Part shown: piece by piece, positions 35,950 to 49,300 of the stretch
How the letters are laid out: every line of letters starts with the position of its first letter
How positions within the stretch are numbered: the first letter of the stretch is position 1
NCBI GenBank assembly: GCA_029721515.1
Contig: CM056550.1
Location: 25,804,619-25,868,618 of the forward strand
Reading direction: 5' to 3'
Length of the DNA: 64,000 nt
From: Synanceia verrucosa
Taxonomy: Eukaryota > Chordata > Actinopteri > Perciformes > Synanceiidae
Made by a program: the position numbers and the translations under genes
The notes under the pieces: model-generated
Told to the model about the DNA's origin: nothing
What the model saw: the letters and a program-made list of their open reading frames with translations, nothing else
Databases searched by the model: none

Positions 35950-38900
35950 ATGGAGAACGCACACACAAAGGTCCCGGCAGAATGCTTGGCCTACTTCGGT
36001 GTGAATGAGCAGAGTGGTCTCACCCCCGACCAGTTCAAGAAGAACCTGGACAAGTATGGCTTCAATGGTGAGAGTGTGGTCATCAGGGATGGGGTGGGAG
36101 GCCTACAGGAAGGAGACTGACTCCCAGAGTCACTGTTTAGCAATTAGGCCACATAGTTTGGATTAAAAATATTCCACAAAGTACATTTGCTAGGACAGTT
36201 TGTGGAAGAGTTTTTATGAGTTGGTAGAGATCAGAGATAGTCTTGTTGAGTCGGACTGGGTTGAGATTGTGCATGTGATGCTTTTTTAAAGAGGAGTTGC
36301 AACAGCTGGTTGAAATGCAGAGACACTGAGAAGCAGAGACTTTGAGGGCTTTGAAGAGCTATTTAAAGATAGCCAAAGAAGATGGCTGGAGAGCGAGAGA
36401 GACAGGTGATGGCTCAAGAAGCTTCCTGGGTGATATATGGGGCAGGCGTTAACTGAAGAGATGGATAATTTTAGGCCCGGGTAGAAAGGGGAGGTCCTTA
36501 GATGGTTTACGTCTAAATGATCTGAAATATGATTGCTAATCAATAACCAGTGGAATGGCAAATTAGACAGCAAAGACTGAAATATTGTATTAGATTCAAA
36601 AGCATTTTTTACAATGTGGTGTTTGTGTTGTCTTGAAATATTCTAGTGAGCTGCCATTCAACATAATGTTTTGTTTTGTTTATAAAATGAAGAATTTATA
36701 AAGTGAACAGCCATATTTTTTATTAGGCTTCAGTCTGAAATCAAAGCTGAGTCAATATTAAATACAACAAAATACTTCTTATTTCCAGGCATCTATAAAG
36801 TGCTCGAAGTGCACAGTATTTTCTGAAAAGGTGGAAGTTAGGGAGTTTGAGTTTCTTGGTATCTCTTTTCTGCCTATCAATCATTTTACTAACCATTGTT
36901 TTCCTGTTTCTTTCTCCTCCTTCACTCCAGAACTGCCTGCTGAGGAGGGTGAGTGCTTTTCATCCAGCCACATTTACGAAATGCTGACACCTGATCTGAC
37001 CCACATGGGAAGACCATCATTATTATATGACAATACATTCAAGCAGCAGTTTGACTGTGATGCCCACACAGTAATGACACAGTAATAATTTATACACCAT
37101 AAACACTTCCCTTTGCGTCAAATTACACTTTTCATATTTCAGCAATTTCATTTATAGTTTGTGATGATGATCCAGTGCTTTATATTAATTATATTCTTCA
37201 CCTGTGTCACCCAGGTAAGAGCATCTGGGAGCTGATCATTGAGCAGTTCGAGGACTTGCTCGTCAGGATCCTGCTGCTGGCTGCCTGCATCTCTTTTGTA
37301 AGTAAACAAGTGTCAGTATTTTTTTTATTTTGTCACGTCAGCAGTTCTACACTCTGGTTATTCCTGTCAGGATCATTTTAAACTCAAGTAACAGCAGTCG
37401 GACTTATCGTAGACGTAATAGTAGCGGATTCCCAGAGACACTGACACCACAGTGGATCAGGCACTTTTATCTATGACAGAACAGGTGCTTACTTTTACAA
37501 CTCACATGAAGAATAAACACTTCAGAATGTATTTTCGCACATTATATCTTTGGGATAATAATCTCCGGACTCCTCTCTCATTCTTGACTGACATCCTGAA
37601 AACAGGTCTTTGACTTTAAAATCACACAAAATCCTCCAGAAAATGTTGCAGTTGATCATTTCTGTCCGGTCACTTTGTCCAGATAAATAACTTCTTGTCC
37701 CCCCTCCACCCCTCCATGTATTTTAGAGGATGACAACTTGAGAGGAGGGAGACAGATTGCAAGGGCTTGTAGGAGGTGTATTAATTCCTATGCCCAGCTT
37801 TCACCCCTTCAGGCAGCTGTCATGATGGCCTTAGAAGGCGAATATTGAGAAGCCAGTGAGAGATGGGGGTCAGGAAAGTATAGGGGGGCTGAGGGGTATG
37901 GGTTTATTTTAAGAAAGCCCCAAGCTGAGGAGAGAAACTGAATCCTTCGGGAAAGGTCATGTCTGAAGGAAGGAACGAAGGGCCTCCACAGAGAGAGGGT
38001 TGAAGTCAGAAGGAGCAAAGAGTTATGGGACACTGAGATCAAATTAATAGCAATTGCATAATCATATTATGACATGAAATATAGCATCAAAACAACATCA
38101 AAGAGAAAGGAACTGAAAACTAAGACAAGGTTGTGAAATTGCCATAGTAAGCTTTTTGAATCATCCTATGCCAAACACATACAAAACTATAAATGCAAAT
38201 AGAACGCCTGCACAAGCTCCGGAAAAGTACCCTCTTATATCATATTATACTTTACACATTGTCAACAAGGTTATCAAGTCATGAGGAATCTTTTCTTTCA
38301 GGCACAATCCACATGTGTAGCCTGCATCGGATGCTGTTTCTCATGAGCAGCATGGTCCACTGTCACTGTTGTCATGCCAACACATGTGCTCTTTTCCACT
38401 TTGGCCACTGTACAGGTGCTGGCCTGGTTTGAGGAAGGTGAGGAGACCGTCACTGCCTTTGTGGAACCCTTCGTCATCCTTCTTATCCTCATCGCTAACG
38501 CTGTTGTTGGAGTGTGGCAGGTCAGTGACGATGGCCAGCTCGTTAAGCAACAAGACGTATCCATTGCAATGATGACAGAAAGTACGCAGGCTCCAGTTAC
38601 TGCTATGTTTTTCACTCAGGCGTCATTCCTCAACTGGATTAGTTGGTGTGTGCTCTAAAGTAGCTGTTACAACATAGAGTAAATCTTAAATAGACCATAT
38701 TATTCATTCGAACTTTGATTTAAGAGGTGAATATGATATCATGACCAGATGGGCTCTTGCATGCCATTAAATAACTGGCACTGCTGTCAGGCATCAGTCA
38801 TTATGGAAACACTGATGTTAACAAATCAGCTGCCTCTGCGTGTTTGCCTCTTTAAACTGGACTGACTGTCCAAACAATAATATACTAACATACATGCTAA

Positions 38901-41900
38901 CTTGAGATGGAGTGACAAACATCGGATCATAGTTTTGACATACTCATGACTCATCAGTGTGTATTTCATGCGTGTAATGACTGTCTTATTGTCCATGTGC
39001 CACAGGAGCGTAACGCTGAAGATGCCATCGAGGCTCTCAAGGAGTATGAGCCTGAGATGGGCAAGGTTTACCGTTCTGACAGAAAGAGTGTGCAGAGGAT
39101 CAAGGCCAGAGAAATTGTCCCTGGAGACATCGTGGAGGTGTCTGGTAAGAGATGCCAAGTTTGTTCCTCACTTTTAAAGGTGGAGCTCAATCTGAACGTT
39201 CACAGTGTAGGATCCCTGTTAGTCCATTATGTCAGCTAATCTTGTCTTATTACAATGTGGCTGTGAAAACTACAACAAAGATCCAGGGAGTTGCTTATAT
39301 GAGTATAAATACCCTCACAAGCACCTGCCGCACCTCCTCTGGCCTCTGCCATTTCCTGCTCCTGTTCATTTGTCAGTGTACACCTGTCGGCTCTCTCTGC
39401 TACCCCCTCCCCCACCTTTGGGCCTGCATGTGTCAGTTTAGTTTGAAATCCATGGATCAAGTATAGAAAATTACTCTGAGAATTTGACTCATCTAAATTT
39501 AGAATAACTTCTACCATAATGTTGCATATTTGGATTTCATCATTGATGTTATACACGTGCTACTTAAAACTGTTAGAGCCACTTAAATGTTATTAGGTGC
39601 AAATATAAGTCAAAATATACCCAATCACTGTAGTTGCATTTATTTCATGTTGAATATAAATGCAATGTGCAAAAATATTGATGCGTTCTCTGAAAATTCA
39701 ACTTTAATCATTTTAATGATGGCTTCTCTGTGATTCCCAAAAGTTGGTGACAAAGTCCCCGCTGACATCAGGATTGTTTCCATCAAGTCCACCACCCTGC
39801 GTGTTGACCAGTCCATCCTTACTGGTAAGAAAACTTTAATCTGCCGCAACGTGTTTTTCTGCCCTAATTCCACTGGCAGTTCTGAGTAATTGTTCTGTTC
39901 TCTCCCTCAGGTGAGTCCGTCAGTGTGATCAAGCACACTGATGCTGTTCCCGACCCAAGAGCTGTCAACCAGGACAAGAAGAACATGCTTTTCTCTGTAA
40001 GTGCCTTTTATCAACATCAATATTTCATCTCCACTGTGTTTCAAGCTTTTTCCCTTCATTCCTTTTTTGTTCATTTCTCAATCATTACCTGTTCTTTTAC
40101 CTTTCTCTGCCCCCCTCTTCTATAGGGCACCAACATCGCTGCAGGCAAGGCCATCGGTGTTGCTGTGGCCACCGGCGTCTCCACTGAGATTGGTAAAATC
40201 CGTGACCAGATGGCTGCCACCGAGCAGGAGAAGACTCCTCTGCAGGCCAAGCTGGACGAGTTCGGCGAGCAGCTGTCCAAGGTTATTTCTCTGATCTGCG
40301 TTGCTGTCTGGGCCATCAACATCGGCCACTTCAATGACCCCGTCCACGGTGGCTCATGGATCCGCGGTGCTGTCTACTACTTCAAGATCGCTGTTGCTCT
40401 GGCTGTGGCTGCCATCCCAGAGGGTAAGAGGAACACATCATTAAAACTAGATGTCTTCCCCCACTGCTTGTTTATCACACTCACAGTTTTCACCAATGTC
40501 TCCCAGGTCTGCCCGCTGTCATCACCACCTGCCTGGCCCTTGGTACCCGCCGTATGGCCAAGAAGAACGCCATTGTCAGAAGCCTGCCCTCTGTGGAGAC
40601 CCTGGGCTGCACCTCCGTCATCTGCTCCGACAAGACTGGCACCCTCACCACCAACCAGATGTGTGTGACCAAGGTGGGTAAAATATGTATCACACTGTGC
40701 CAACAAAACCAACCTGCTATAAAACTGTTAAAACTTAAAACTTTCTTTGTTTACTCCACCACAGATGTTCATCATCAAGAGCGCCGATGGCGACCATGTC
40801 AGCCTTGATGCCTTTGATATCTCTGGCTCCAAGTACACCCCCGAGGGCGAGGTGTAAGTTGGTTTACATCATTCAAATCCAGTATCAGGCTTAAAAATAA
40901 AATACACATGAACCTTCACCTATTGATTTCTAATTCTCTCGTTGTCTTTCAGCTCCCAGGGAGGCAACAAGACCAACTGCAGCGCATACGATGGCCTTGT
41001 TGAGCTGGCTACCATCTGTGCCCTGTGCAATGACTCCTCTCTTGACTACAACGAGGTAAAGTCCTAAAGTCATTCATCATTTTTGCAACACTGAAACCTC
41101 ATGACCTACCTAACCAATTACCTCCATCTCCTTCTTTTTCTCCAGTCCAAGAAGATCTATGAGAAGGTTGGTGAGGCCACTGAGACCGCTCTGTCCTGCC
41201 TTGTTGAGAAGATGAACGTGTTCAACTCCAATGTGAAGAGCCTGTCCAGGATTGAGAGAGCCAATGCCTGCTGCAATGTAAGTTTCCTCGTGACATTTCC
41301 TACATGTTAATTCACAGTTTGTTGTTAATGTAGCTAATTGTGAACCTGTTTTTAATTGCCTGTGGTGAAGTGACTGCCCCTCTAATGGAAAAAAAAAACC
41401 ATTTATCCAACAGGTGATCAAGCAGCTCATGAGGAAGAACGTCACTCTGGAGTTCTCCCGTGACAGGAAGTCCATGTCTGTCTACTGCACTCCCACTAAG
41501 GGCGATGGTGGCGCCAAGATGTTCGTGAAGGCAAGCTGTTTTTTTCCTTCTGAAGGCTGTTGTCCTTTTGATGCAGTATTCAACAATTTAAAAAAATCAT
41601 CCTGTTTTCTCCACAGGGTGCCCCTGAGGGTGTGATTGACAGGTGCACATATGTGCGTGTTGGAACCACCCGTGTCCCCCTGACCAACGCCATCAAGGAC
41701 AAGATCATGACTGTTATCAGGGAATGGGGTACTGGCCGCGACACCCTGCGTTGCCTGGCCCTGGCTACCCGTGACACCCCACTGAAGTTGGAAGAGATGA
41801 ACCTCGAGGACTCAACCAAGTTCGGCGATTACGAGGTGAGAATTAAAAAAAAACAAAACTTGATATTGTGACTTCATGTAAAAGCTGATGTTACAGCTTT

Positions 41901-44900
41901 CACATTCACACTTCTCTCCTCAGACTGACCTGACCTTTGTTGGCTGTGTTGGTATGCTGGATCCCCCTCGTAAGGAGGTCTGTGGCTCCATTGAGCTGTG
42001 CAGAGCTGCTGGAATCCGTGTCATTATGATCACTGGTTAGTATGAGTGGGATGAATCATCAATGCAGAAATATGCTGTGATGTGATGTGGCATGAGCAGT
42101 TTTGGGTTAGTTGTTACAGGGAAAAAAATGTAGGCTAGATTATAGATTTTTATATGACATTGTTATTGTGGGTGGTGTATTAAAGCATCCACTGTAACCA
42201 TTTGTATCTATAGTATACGGAATTTAACTCTGTTTTTTTTATAGACACTCTCCCATGTTTTACACCTCAGAAACTGACCACTTCACCAAACTATATTACA
42301 GGTGACAACAAGGGAACTGCCATCGCTATCTGCCGTCGCATTGGCATCTTCTCTGAGGATGAGGATGTTGAAAGCAAGGCCTACACCGGACGTGAGTTTG
42401 ACGATCTGCCCCTCCATGAACAGTCTGAGGCTGTGCGCAGGGCTTGCTGCTTTGCCCGTGTGGAGCCATCCCACAAATCCAAGATTGTGGAGTACCTGCA
42501 GGGTTATGATGACATTACTGCTATGGTAAGAGAGCTCAACAGAATAATCACTGTTGTGTTTGTGGTTCTGTGCCCACTATTCACAGTATGTCAATGTTAA
42601 TTTGTTTGTCATGTTGTTTGAGAGTAGTTTACCTTCTGCTCCCTCATCCTCTCTCCCTAGACTGGTGATGGTGTGAACGATGCCCCAGCCCTGAAGAAGG
42701 CCGAGATCGGCATCGCCATGGGCTCTGGCACTGCCGTTGCCAAGTCTGCCTCTGAGATGGTCCTGGCTGACGACAACTTCTCTTCCATTGTGGCTGCTGT
42801 TGAGGAGGGCAGAGCTATCTACAACAACATGAAGCAGTTCATCCGCTACCTCATCTCCTCCAACGTTGGTGAGGTCGTCTGGTGAGTGGCTTTCATGCAC
42901 TCTGATCCACACATAAACGTCACATTTCACTCACTTTTCTCTCTGCCTCTGGTAACTTCATCTTTTTCTTTTTTTTTTCCATTTTCACCATCTCAGTATC
43001 TTCCTGACCGCTGCTCTGGGTCTGCCCGAGGCTCTGATCCCCGTCCAGCTGCTGTGGGTCAACCTGGTTACTGACGGTCTGCCCGCCACCGCTCTGGGCT
43101 TCAACCCCCCTGATCTGGACATCATGGGCAAGCCCCCACGTTCCCCCAAGGAGCCCCTGATCTCTGGCTGGCTCTTCTTCAGATACATGGCTATTGGTGG
43201 TAAGTAGGACTTTGTACATCATGTTTGGGTAGTGTTTAAAGGAAAAACCCTTTCCTACTCTAACTCTGTTATGATTCACCAACAGGATATGTCGGTGCCG
43301 CCACTGTTGCCGGTGCTGCCTTCTGGTTCCTCTACGATTCTGAGGGCCCCAGTGTCACCTACTACCAGCTGGTGAGTAATTGTCTATTTTTAATGTTGCA
43401 AATTTGTCTTTCACACACACATACTCACATGCAGACAATAACCTCACCTCTCCTCTGTACAGTCCCACTTCATGCAGTGCCACGATGACAATGAGGACTT
43501 CGCCGGCATCGATTGTGAGATCTTTGAGGCTGCTCCTCCCATGACCATGGCTCTGTCCGTGCTGGTCACCATTGAGATGTGCAATGCTCTGAACAGGTAA
43601 GATTCAATGATACAATTGATGATGACTCCAGATGTTTCTTCAGGTGACTTTTATTTTCATAATTCCTTTTTTTTCTTTTACAAGCTTGTCTGAGAACCAG
43701 TCTCTGCTTCGCATGCCCCCATGGAGCAACTTCTGGCTGATCGCCGCCATGACCCTCTCCATGTCCCTGCACTTCATGATCATCTATGTTGACCCTCTGC
43801 CCGTAAGTCAGGGCTGCACATGTACCATAAAGTTCCAGGAATTATATTGAAGTGTTGTCCTCTGTGATGTGTAGTTTTTGGTGTAGTTGTAGTCGGTCTG
43901 ACTCCCTTTCTTTTGCTCCCCAGATGGTCTTCAAGTTGACCCATCTGAACTTCGATCAGTGGATGGTGGTCTTGAAGCTTTCCTTCCCCGTCATCCTCAT
44001 TGATGAGGTGCTGAAGTTCTTGGCCCGCAACTACGTTGAGTGTAAGTAGCCTCTCATTTTTACGCATTCATGCCAACTTATTAAAATAAAATACACCTTA
44101 TTTCCTTAACAGTTTGCATTTCTTTTGAGAAGTTTGAATGTGATTTTAATTTATTAATGTTGTCATTTTTTAAAAATATTCATTCATATTTTAACTTAAG
44201 TTATTCTTCTTCATACTGTACTTCATCTCATTTTATCACATCATCTCTTCATCTGTCTACATCTCCATCAGGAGAACCTGATGTCTGTTTTCATCTGCCT
44301 AATTCCTTCACTTCCTCATCATTAACTCACTTAACCCTTGTTGATTTCCAGGCTAAATTCAATCAGCCTACCACCATTAGCCTGTAACGAAATCAAGGTA
44401 TTCCACAAATCGAACTGCTGCTGGTTATCGCTGTGTATCTGTAGTTTGTGTGCATGTTGGTGGATTTTTTGTAGCGTATGTTCTTGCTCTTATGCAAATC
44501 AGTCCTCACTGTTGTCCATTTTCTATATTATCACAGCCCTGTTGATGTAGAACTCTGGCTTCTCCAAACTACTTAATGACATAATGAATCTGTCACAAAT
44601 TGAGAGGTGACACTATGATTGATGAGTGGGGAGATCCCTGAGTGCTACTTTCTGTATCTGATGTCTTCCACTGAGCTCTGTGTTTAGTTAAAAGTAGGGC
44701 TTGGCAATATATCAATATTATATTGATATATTGGTACATAAGACAATATAGGTCAATCACCTCTGAGTTGCTGCTGTCAGTGTTGGCATCACAGCGTTTC
44801 TGTCTGCAGGTATGAGTGTTAAAAACACCTGTTCTGGTACCACTGTTGTAATGAAGCAACACTTTATTTTTACCCTCCTAATATACACTATAAGCAGTCT

Positions 44901-45525
44901 GTAAACATAGATTAAATTGTTTATTCTAAGCACTGTAAGGTAGATGATATATATATTTATTGATGCAGTTATCAACAGCACACAACACATTAACTCTCAA
45001 CATGATGCTGGTGTATAAGCAGATATTGAATGATTACAGTTATATATGACATGTCTTAATAGGAAACGTTATTATTAAAAAAAAAAACTTAAACTTTCCT
45101 TAACTACACTGAAATTAACAGTTTATCATGTTTACTGCTTATGGGTTGTAATGGGGATGAGGTGTTGTTATAGTGTTACTGAACTTTTATTAAAATATTT
45201 TTAAAAGGGTTTGTCACACTGTCCGCTCATTGTGACCTCCACCAATTTAGTTTGCTTGCTGCTTTCATTAGATGTAAAAAGAATATTCTGACATGAGAGC
45301 TTGTTATAGATTTCATTGTGCTTTCTTAGTGAGACAAGTAAATTAGTAAGTAGGAACTTTCTAACACTTTGACTTGGTCTTATGTTTGCCTGCAAATGTA
45401 GTTTAAGTGTTGGTCTATTTAAGTTGTCCAGAGTGTTTTCATTGTTGATTAAATTACGTATCCAAAAATGGTTTCCCTCTCTGATTTATCTGTTTCTCCT
45501 TTCTGCAGGTACAGAAGCTAAATAG
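35950..45525 (+). CDS. atp2a1: Sarco/endoplasmic reticulum Ca2+-ATPase 1 (SERCA1)
   Basis: P-type ATPase pumping cytosolic Ca2+ into the sarcoplasmic reticulum of fast muscle. 23 exons: 35950-36067, 36931-36948, 37215-37297, 38416-38520, 39006-39144, 39744-39824, 39911-39996, 40126-40423, 40507-40673, 40765-40853, 40953-41055, 41146-41277, 41414-41530, 41617-41835, 41924-42035, 42302-42525, 42661-42881, 42997-43199, 43286-43371, 43463-43596, 43685-43802, 43924-44041, 45509-45525; 995 aa. Landmarks fall on standard numbering: VAAIPEG with E309, phospho-Asp D351 in CSDKTGTLTT; also LTGES of the actuator, KGAPEGVIDR, TGDGVNDAPAL, and WVNLVTDGLPA in M6. Loop residues such as DISGSKYTPEGEV fit percomorph SERCA1 rather than SERCA2/3. 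Exon 2 is only 18 nt. The intron after 41530 has a GC donor. The C-terminus reads YVECTEAK; it depends on the distant last exon. Confidence 0.96.
44685..44760. repeat. AT-rich palindromic repeat in the last atp2a1 intron
   Basis: GGGCTTGGCAATATATCAAT followed by TATTATATTGATATATTGG forms a near-perfect palindrome around 44711-44737. It resembles the end of a MITE-type element common in fish genomes. Partner end not found. Confidence 0.35.
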
Positions 45526-45789
45526 AGATGTAGAGGAAGAGGATCTTTAAGATTGGAGAGAACGAGGCGGAGAACAGAGAGAGGAAAATCATACCCAAAG
45601 AGAGGAGTCATAGTGAGCCAACCAATAGAAGAGAGAGGAGAAAACAAGAAAACTAACAAAAAAAAACAACAAAACCTGTTAAAAAATCTACATAAACATA
45701 GCCTCTATATAAGGAAGGAGATTTAATTAAAATGAAGGGAAGTATCCCTGCCTATAAAGTATTAAAATATTTAAGATTTTATTCTCAGA

Positions 45790-45795
45790 AATAAA
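45790..45795 (+). terminator. Polyadenylation signal of atp2a1
   Basis: AATAAA 265 bases after the stop codon in exon 23. A second AATAAA lies at 46145-46150, so longer 3' UTRs reaching into the convergent sulfotransferase gene are possible. Confidence 0.6.
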
Positions 45796-46192
45796 CTATG
45801 TATTAAAAGTGATTTTTTGTTAAACTTGGATATTCTCAGCTGTTGTGTTTTTGTGTCCTCTGTCCATTTTCATATGATTGACTTTCCAGCTCATTACTTT
45901 TATTCTAGTCTTTGTTGCTCGTGTCTCGTGCGGCCTCCCTTCTTTGGCTGGGCTTTGTACAGTGTGGTGTTGGGTTGCAAAATGACTTCATATGGGCAGA
46001 AAAACCACAGGCCTCCAGCTGCCAGTGCTCTCTATAGGCTCCATGCAAACTGCAGACTCTGTTGGAGGTCTCATGACATATAACGGGCATGTCCACTCAG
46101 TCACAACACTTTTGGTCTTATATATTGTTTACGTGATAAGCTGCAATAAAGTTATGATTACAAACTCATGTACTTGTATTGTGGAGTACATT

Positions 46193-46198
46193 TTTATT
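46193..46198 (-). terminator. Polyadenylation signal of the sulfotransferase gene
   Basis: TTTATT on plus (AATAAA on minus), 114 bases beyond the stop codon at 46312. Its transcript end and that of atp2a1 are less than 450 bases apart. Confidence 0.5.
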
Positions 46199-46311
46199 GA
46201 TCCTTCAGACAAATATTTAGATGGATTCCCTGCATATCTAAACATTCTGACATTTATAGTGTATAACATCAAGACTCAAACTAATTTATTTTTCATATTT
46301 ATGGTATTAGC

Positions 46312-49300
46312 TCAGATGTGGGTCCTGAACGGTATGTTCACTTCCTTCATTTGCTTTTCATAATCTTCTTCAAACATCTTTGATTGCTCTGGTGTGAAAT
46401 GGTTTTTCCAATCACCTACTATACCTGAAAAGAAAGAAAATGAGGAGGAAATAGTGTTAGATGTATTATTTACATTCATTATTCACTTTCTCTGAAATCA
46501 TCCTAGTGCTGCAACTAATTATTTTGTTCCTTATTAATGAATCTGTCAACTGTTTTCTCCATTAATTGAATAAGGTGATTTTTCACTAATCAATTCATTT
46601 CTAATCATTTCAGCCAGATTGAACATGAAGTTCAATACAGGAACCTCTAGGAGGCAACGCTGTGCTGTATAATATGAAATACAGGAGGAAGACAAAGTAT
46701 GACACATACAATAATGGAGCATTATCCGAGCACCCAGTAAGGTATACCTTAAGGTACAGTATAAGTTATGTTATTTTCTCAGCCCTTCTCCCTGATACCA
46801 AGTGTTCATAATATTGTATTCATCCACTGCTGATTTTAAAACTTTTGAACTGATACATGCTCATTTCTGTATTATTATGATCAGTATTTTGTTCCAGAAT
46901 AAGACTAGGAGCAGACTGTTCACCTTTTCTCATGAAGGAGGAGATAGAATGATCAAAAACAAGCGACGGGATGAAGGTGTAGTTGGCCATCGGGTTCTCC
47001 TTCATGTTTTTAAAAGATGTGAGCTCCACAATTCGGCTGATGACCTCATTAGAGACAGACAAATCCAGGTACCTCATGATGCGCTCCACTTCACGTCGAG
47101 GATTCTGGGAAAGTAAATGTGAGGGTAAGTATGTGTAAAATGCTTTGGTAAGACTGCGTCTGTATGTTATCTGTACCTCTTTCATGTCTTCATAGAAGAG
47201 GTAAAGGATGTTCTTCCTCTCTCTCTCCTTCCAGTAACCTTTGACATGGTCGTACCAGGAGCCCCATGACACTGTACAGACACACTTCCTTGAGCAGCTT
47301 TCACCATAACATTACTCCAACCAATTATCAATTATAAATCCTTGGCCCTTGGGTTGCCAAATTTTGAAAAGTCCCTTTAGTGAGCTTTTAATTCATTGAG
47401 AACAGTTAATCCATTTCTTCATGGGATGGGTCTGTAGGGAATCTGGATTAAAACTGAATTTATTAGCAACCTGTGAATATTTCCCGCTGCAGGCTTGATT
47501 CACAACTGCCATAACCCTTAAAAACACTTTTGCTGTTGGCTGATTCTATGTTGAGTCTCCTTAGGTTCACACCTTTTTCATACACAGTCATGCTGTCCAT
47601 TGTTAACATAGAAATGTAGACTAATAATAATAATAATAATAATGACATTATTAACTGCAGCAGGTTGAACACTTGTTGGAGGGATTTTTCATGAGCCGAC
47701 AACCCAAAGATCTTTTTATTAATCTGTCTGGTTTCTCTTATTTGGTGGACATTAGCAACAACTAAAGCATCCTCAACATCTGCAACAGAATTAAAATGCA
47801 TCTATAAGAGAAAGTAGGAACTGGTGTACAGATATCACTTTCTGAAGGAACATTTTCTTCTGATTAGCATCATGTTCATCCTGCTGATCCTGTCATGGCC
47901 ACTGAGGCAGACAGACTTAGCAAACAGAAATTACCAGTTTGAATAAAGGTAAGATGACACCAGGAATGTGATTTAATCTACTTACACTCTCCTCGCATGA
48001 ATTTGGACACGTAGCCCTCCCAGGGTCCTGGCTCAGGCTGGGTTAGATTCATACATTCAAAGTAGTAGTAGCTCACCATGTTGTCTTTAGCATTGCGTGC
48101 CACGTAGATAGTCTTTACACACGATCAGGAGATATAAAAAAATGATTTACGACAATTAGACAATGGGTTACCCAGTGAGGCAGTTGTATGTCACTGTACT
48201 GTTAAGGACAACCTGCTGTATTTTTCCTTGTTTTCTGCCAACAGGACTAACAGGGTTAAACACTGCAGACCATTTATTCTTCAGAGAGAGTGGCAAAACT
48301 AAAATTTAAAAAACTATCAAATGTGAGTTGATTGGAGTCGAGCAGACCAGTGCTGTGCAGTGGAACTAAAATACTTATTTGTGATGTTGTCACATCGGCC
48401 CACGTGCTTTGTTTTAGTTCAGGCACTGTGAAGGCCACATAGGTAGGCACTAGGGGTCCTTAGTAAATGTGTGTTATTTGAGAAATGGTCAAGTTTGTGT
48501 CATTTACTAGCTGCATTTCAGTGCCCACTTTACTCCTGTTGAATGGATATCATCAAATCCAATATCTCCAATAATAAAATACTCCAAATGACACCAAAGT
48601 GAAATGGGTGAGTAAATAACAGCATTTTAAGGTCCGATTTGTAAACATGGCACTTCCCCTTTAACCTCTAGCTGTAAACCATTAACACTGTAAACAAACA
48701 TTTATTGTTCAGTGTGAAGCATTAACATTCTTTCATTCATTTTTTTTTTGCTCTCAGTTTGAGTCATACCTTGCATTTGTTTTCCCAAAATCCAGGAGGC
48801 ACCAACTGAAAAGGAAGATGTGTCTTAATGATTCTTGGGGGATCCATGGTCTTCAAAAGATCAAGCCCTGAAACATAAGTTCAGGGGGGAGGATGTGCAC
48901 TTTATGAAGGAAATGAAACATACGTACTATCGCAGATTCTATGTTATGATTATGCTTATGAGCCCCACTAGTGCCCTCAACTGCTTTATGACCTAAACTA
49001 ATTTAATAATCTTAATCTTGCATATTGCTGCACCAGAATATTTAGAGTGCTCATTTATGGCTGCATGCTTAAGGACCTTGTGTGGTTGCAGTCCCCTTAA
49101 GTTAGTCTACTCTGTATATTTACCAGGTAAATGATGAAATCACATAATCACATTTTCATTTACAAACATAACCCCCTAAACACAAACCTGAGGGGATGGG
49201 TGGTGGGGAGAATATCTCTAAGAAAGGACTGCGGACAGGAGTCGGGGCTCGTTTGCAGGCCTCAGCATCTCCGTTGTGAAGAAGCAGGTCAACTATCTCC

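Noticed and set aside
40071..40712. Antisense frames over atp2a1 exons
   Set aside because: Codon-bias shadows of a highly conserved exon; the sense strand gives a complete SERCA protein.
47463..47801. 112-codon minus-strand frame between sulfotransferase exons
   Set aside because: It is intronic, contains a trinucleotide AAT run, and all SULT domains are accounted for by other exons.
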